64,000 nt of DNA from Brevibacillus sp. JNUCC-41 (GTDB lineage Bacteria > Bacillota > Bacilli > Bacillales > DSM-1321): assembly GCF_014844095.1 (NCBI RefSeq), contig NZ_CP062163.1, positions 744,001 through 808,000 of the forward strand. Reading direction: 5' to 3'. Below, in pieces: positions 63,106-64,000 of the stretch (its first letter is position 1; each line of letters starts with the position of its first letter). The translations under genes were made by a program, and so were the position numbers. The notes beneath the pieces were generated by a model. It did no database searches, was not told the origin of the DNA, and saw only the letters and a list, made by a program, of their open reading frames with translations.

Positions 63106-63138
63106 TTAAAGGTACACAACATCAATAGGAGGGCAACG

Positions 63139-63282
63139 ATGGATTTATTAACGCTTATGCTAATCTTTGGATTAGCTGTACTGTGGGAATTGGCCACGAT
63201 TAATAAGAATGTGAAAAAGATGAAGGAGCAAAATGCAGAATTAATCAATCTATATCATGATAGAAGTAAAAGAATTAAGTAA
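63139..63282 (+). CDS. Small membrane-anchored protein (47 aa)
   Basis: Reads MDLLTLMLIFGLAVLWELAT then INKNVKKMKEQNAELINLYH: one hydrophobic helix and a charged coiled-coil-like tail. AGGAGGG lies 6 bases before the ATG. Probably co-transcribed with the EamA gene. No family recognised. Confidence 0.65.
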   Translation: MDLLTLMLIFGLAVLWELATINKNVKKMKEQNAELINLYHDRSKRIK

Positions 63283-63390
63283 AATAGACTTTTGGCGATA
63301 CAACGCAAAAAAGCCTGTCATTTAAAGAGGCTTCAGACTGTAGACAATTTGAACGCTGATTGGAACGTAGGGCGGTACGGGAGCAAATAG

Positions 63391-63430
63391 AAAAGGGCAT
63401 GTTTTGATTGATCAAAACATGCCCTTTTTA
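63391..63430. terminator. Strong bidirectional terminator
   Basis: Perfect 18-bp arms (AAAAGGGCATGTTTTGAT and its complement) around two bases, ending in TTTT on both strands. It separates the small ORF from the methyltransferase gene; a fragment of the second repeat type lies just before it (63330-63385). Confidence 0.85.
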
Positions 63431-63482
63431 TGGATAATACGTAATCACTTCATAAGCCTTAACAATTCACTATTTTGATTTT

Positions 63483-64000
63483 TTATGATAGTTCCTTTTG
63501 ACATTTTATCATTATAAATTTAAATGGAGGTTTATGTTCCATATTCTTATGAGGCTCGACAATTTCCGGAAAATCTATCAATCCATATTTTCCAAACTCT
63601 TGTTTAATCGAATCGGAATCATAAAAAAACATTTTTACCCCTTCCATTATCTCGAAATAGTCTTTATCCAGTTGTTTGCCTTTTCCAAACATTGGCGCTT
63701 CTTTTGAAATAGTAGTAAAAATCATATATCCGTTTGGCTTTAACTGCTTATAGCAATCTTCAATAAACTTATCTCTCTCACGATTATTCAATAAGTGAAT
63801 AAGTGCATAACAAAATATACCATCATAACGTTTGTTATCAAAAGGCATATCGGTTACTGAACCATGAAAAATACTATTATTAAGCCCATTTTGCCTTGCC
63901 AAATCAATCGCTGTTTTTGAAATCTCAATACCTGTTACATGTATTCCGTTGTCCATAAAAACCTTTGCGTTTCTGCCATATCCAATACCAGGAATCAATA
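63483..64000 (-). CDS. Class I SAM-dependent methyltransferase, partial (N-terminus beyond window)
   Basis: The frame is open to the window edge, giving the last 172 residues. The SAM motif PGIGYGRNAKVFMDNGIHVT, acidic IEISK, and GSVTDMPFDNKRYDGIFCYA followed by LIHLL are typical of small-molecule methyltransferases (TehB/UbiE-like). Substrate unknown. The true start lies outside the window. Confidence 0.85.
   Translation of the reverse strand, partial: LIPGIGYGRNAKVFMDNGIHVTGIEISKTAIDLARQNGLNNSIFHGSVTDMPFDNKRYDGIFCYALIHLLNNRERDKFIEDCYKQLKPNGYMIFTTISKEAPMFGKGKQLDKDYFEIMEGVKMFFYDSDSIKQEFGKYGLIDFPEIVEPHKNMEHKPPFKFIMIKCQKELS

Overview
The window is from a low-GC Gram-positive bacterium of the family Bacillaceae. 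Supporting signs are strong GGAGG ribosome-binding sites, TTG and GTG starts, intrinsic terminators after most units, an S-box riboswitch ahead of a methionine ABC operon, a fatR-CYP102A pair, Fur-regulated basic protein (FbpA-like) genes, and DUF1540 and YmaF proteins. The content suits a soil Bacillus or Peribacillus, but the sequence alone does not fix the genus. No rRNA, tRNA, CRISPR array or intact transposase was seen.

Layout. 1-6092: a partial unknown gene, an argH/amino-acid permease pair, a DUF454 membrane protein, a metallo-beta-lactamase-fold protein and an XRE-cupin regulator divergent from D-serine dehydratase (6241-7602). 7624-12770: repeat elements, a methionine aminopeptidase, and azlCD divergent from a MocR-type regulator with two matched operators. 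12784-15550: an AT-rich accessory islet holding a secreted protein, a lipoprotein, a frameshifted membrane protein and an integrase scar. 16331-18147: an approximately 1.8 kb array of 21-bp repeats. 18199-25772: P450 BM3-like enzyme with its repressor and two palindromic operators, then nucleotide-hygiene and envelope genes (MazG, LOG, Nudix, fabZ, bcrC, a phosphatase). 26236-28071: small proteins, a VOC protein, a dienelactone hydrolase and two Fbp-like genes.

28131-35274 is centred on sulfur and methionine: an S-box-controlled metN-metI-metQ-M20 operon and an MTA/SAH deaminase. 38696-43572 is a PTS locus: a PRD regulator with fused EIIA, two tandem near-identical IIB genes, an UlaA-type IIC and a Cof phosphatase. 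44143-50574 has stress and efflux genes (isochorismatase-like hydrolase, FMN reductase, LtrA, MarR, DHA2 efflux with TetR, O-methyltransferase). 51234-55683 is a LytS-LytT-CstA unit that resembles a pyruvate-sensing and uptake system. 57361-58798 is an ECF41 sigma factor with its carboxymuconolactone decarboxylase partner and a matching promoter. The end holds a LysR-regulated DMT exporter and a partial methyltransferase.

The most unusual signals are non-coding. The 21-bp repeat core (TTTACTCGTGAA) fills the large array and recurs with the same 21-bp (sometimes 19-bp) phasing at two other places: inside the metN leader and after the O-methyltransferase gene. A roughly 218-bp MITE-like element occurs four times. 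Several terminators carry the same conserved downstream tail. Gene-decay scars (integrase, LuxR, LysR and others) tend to lie near these repeats.
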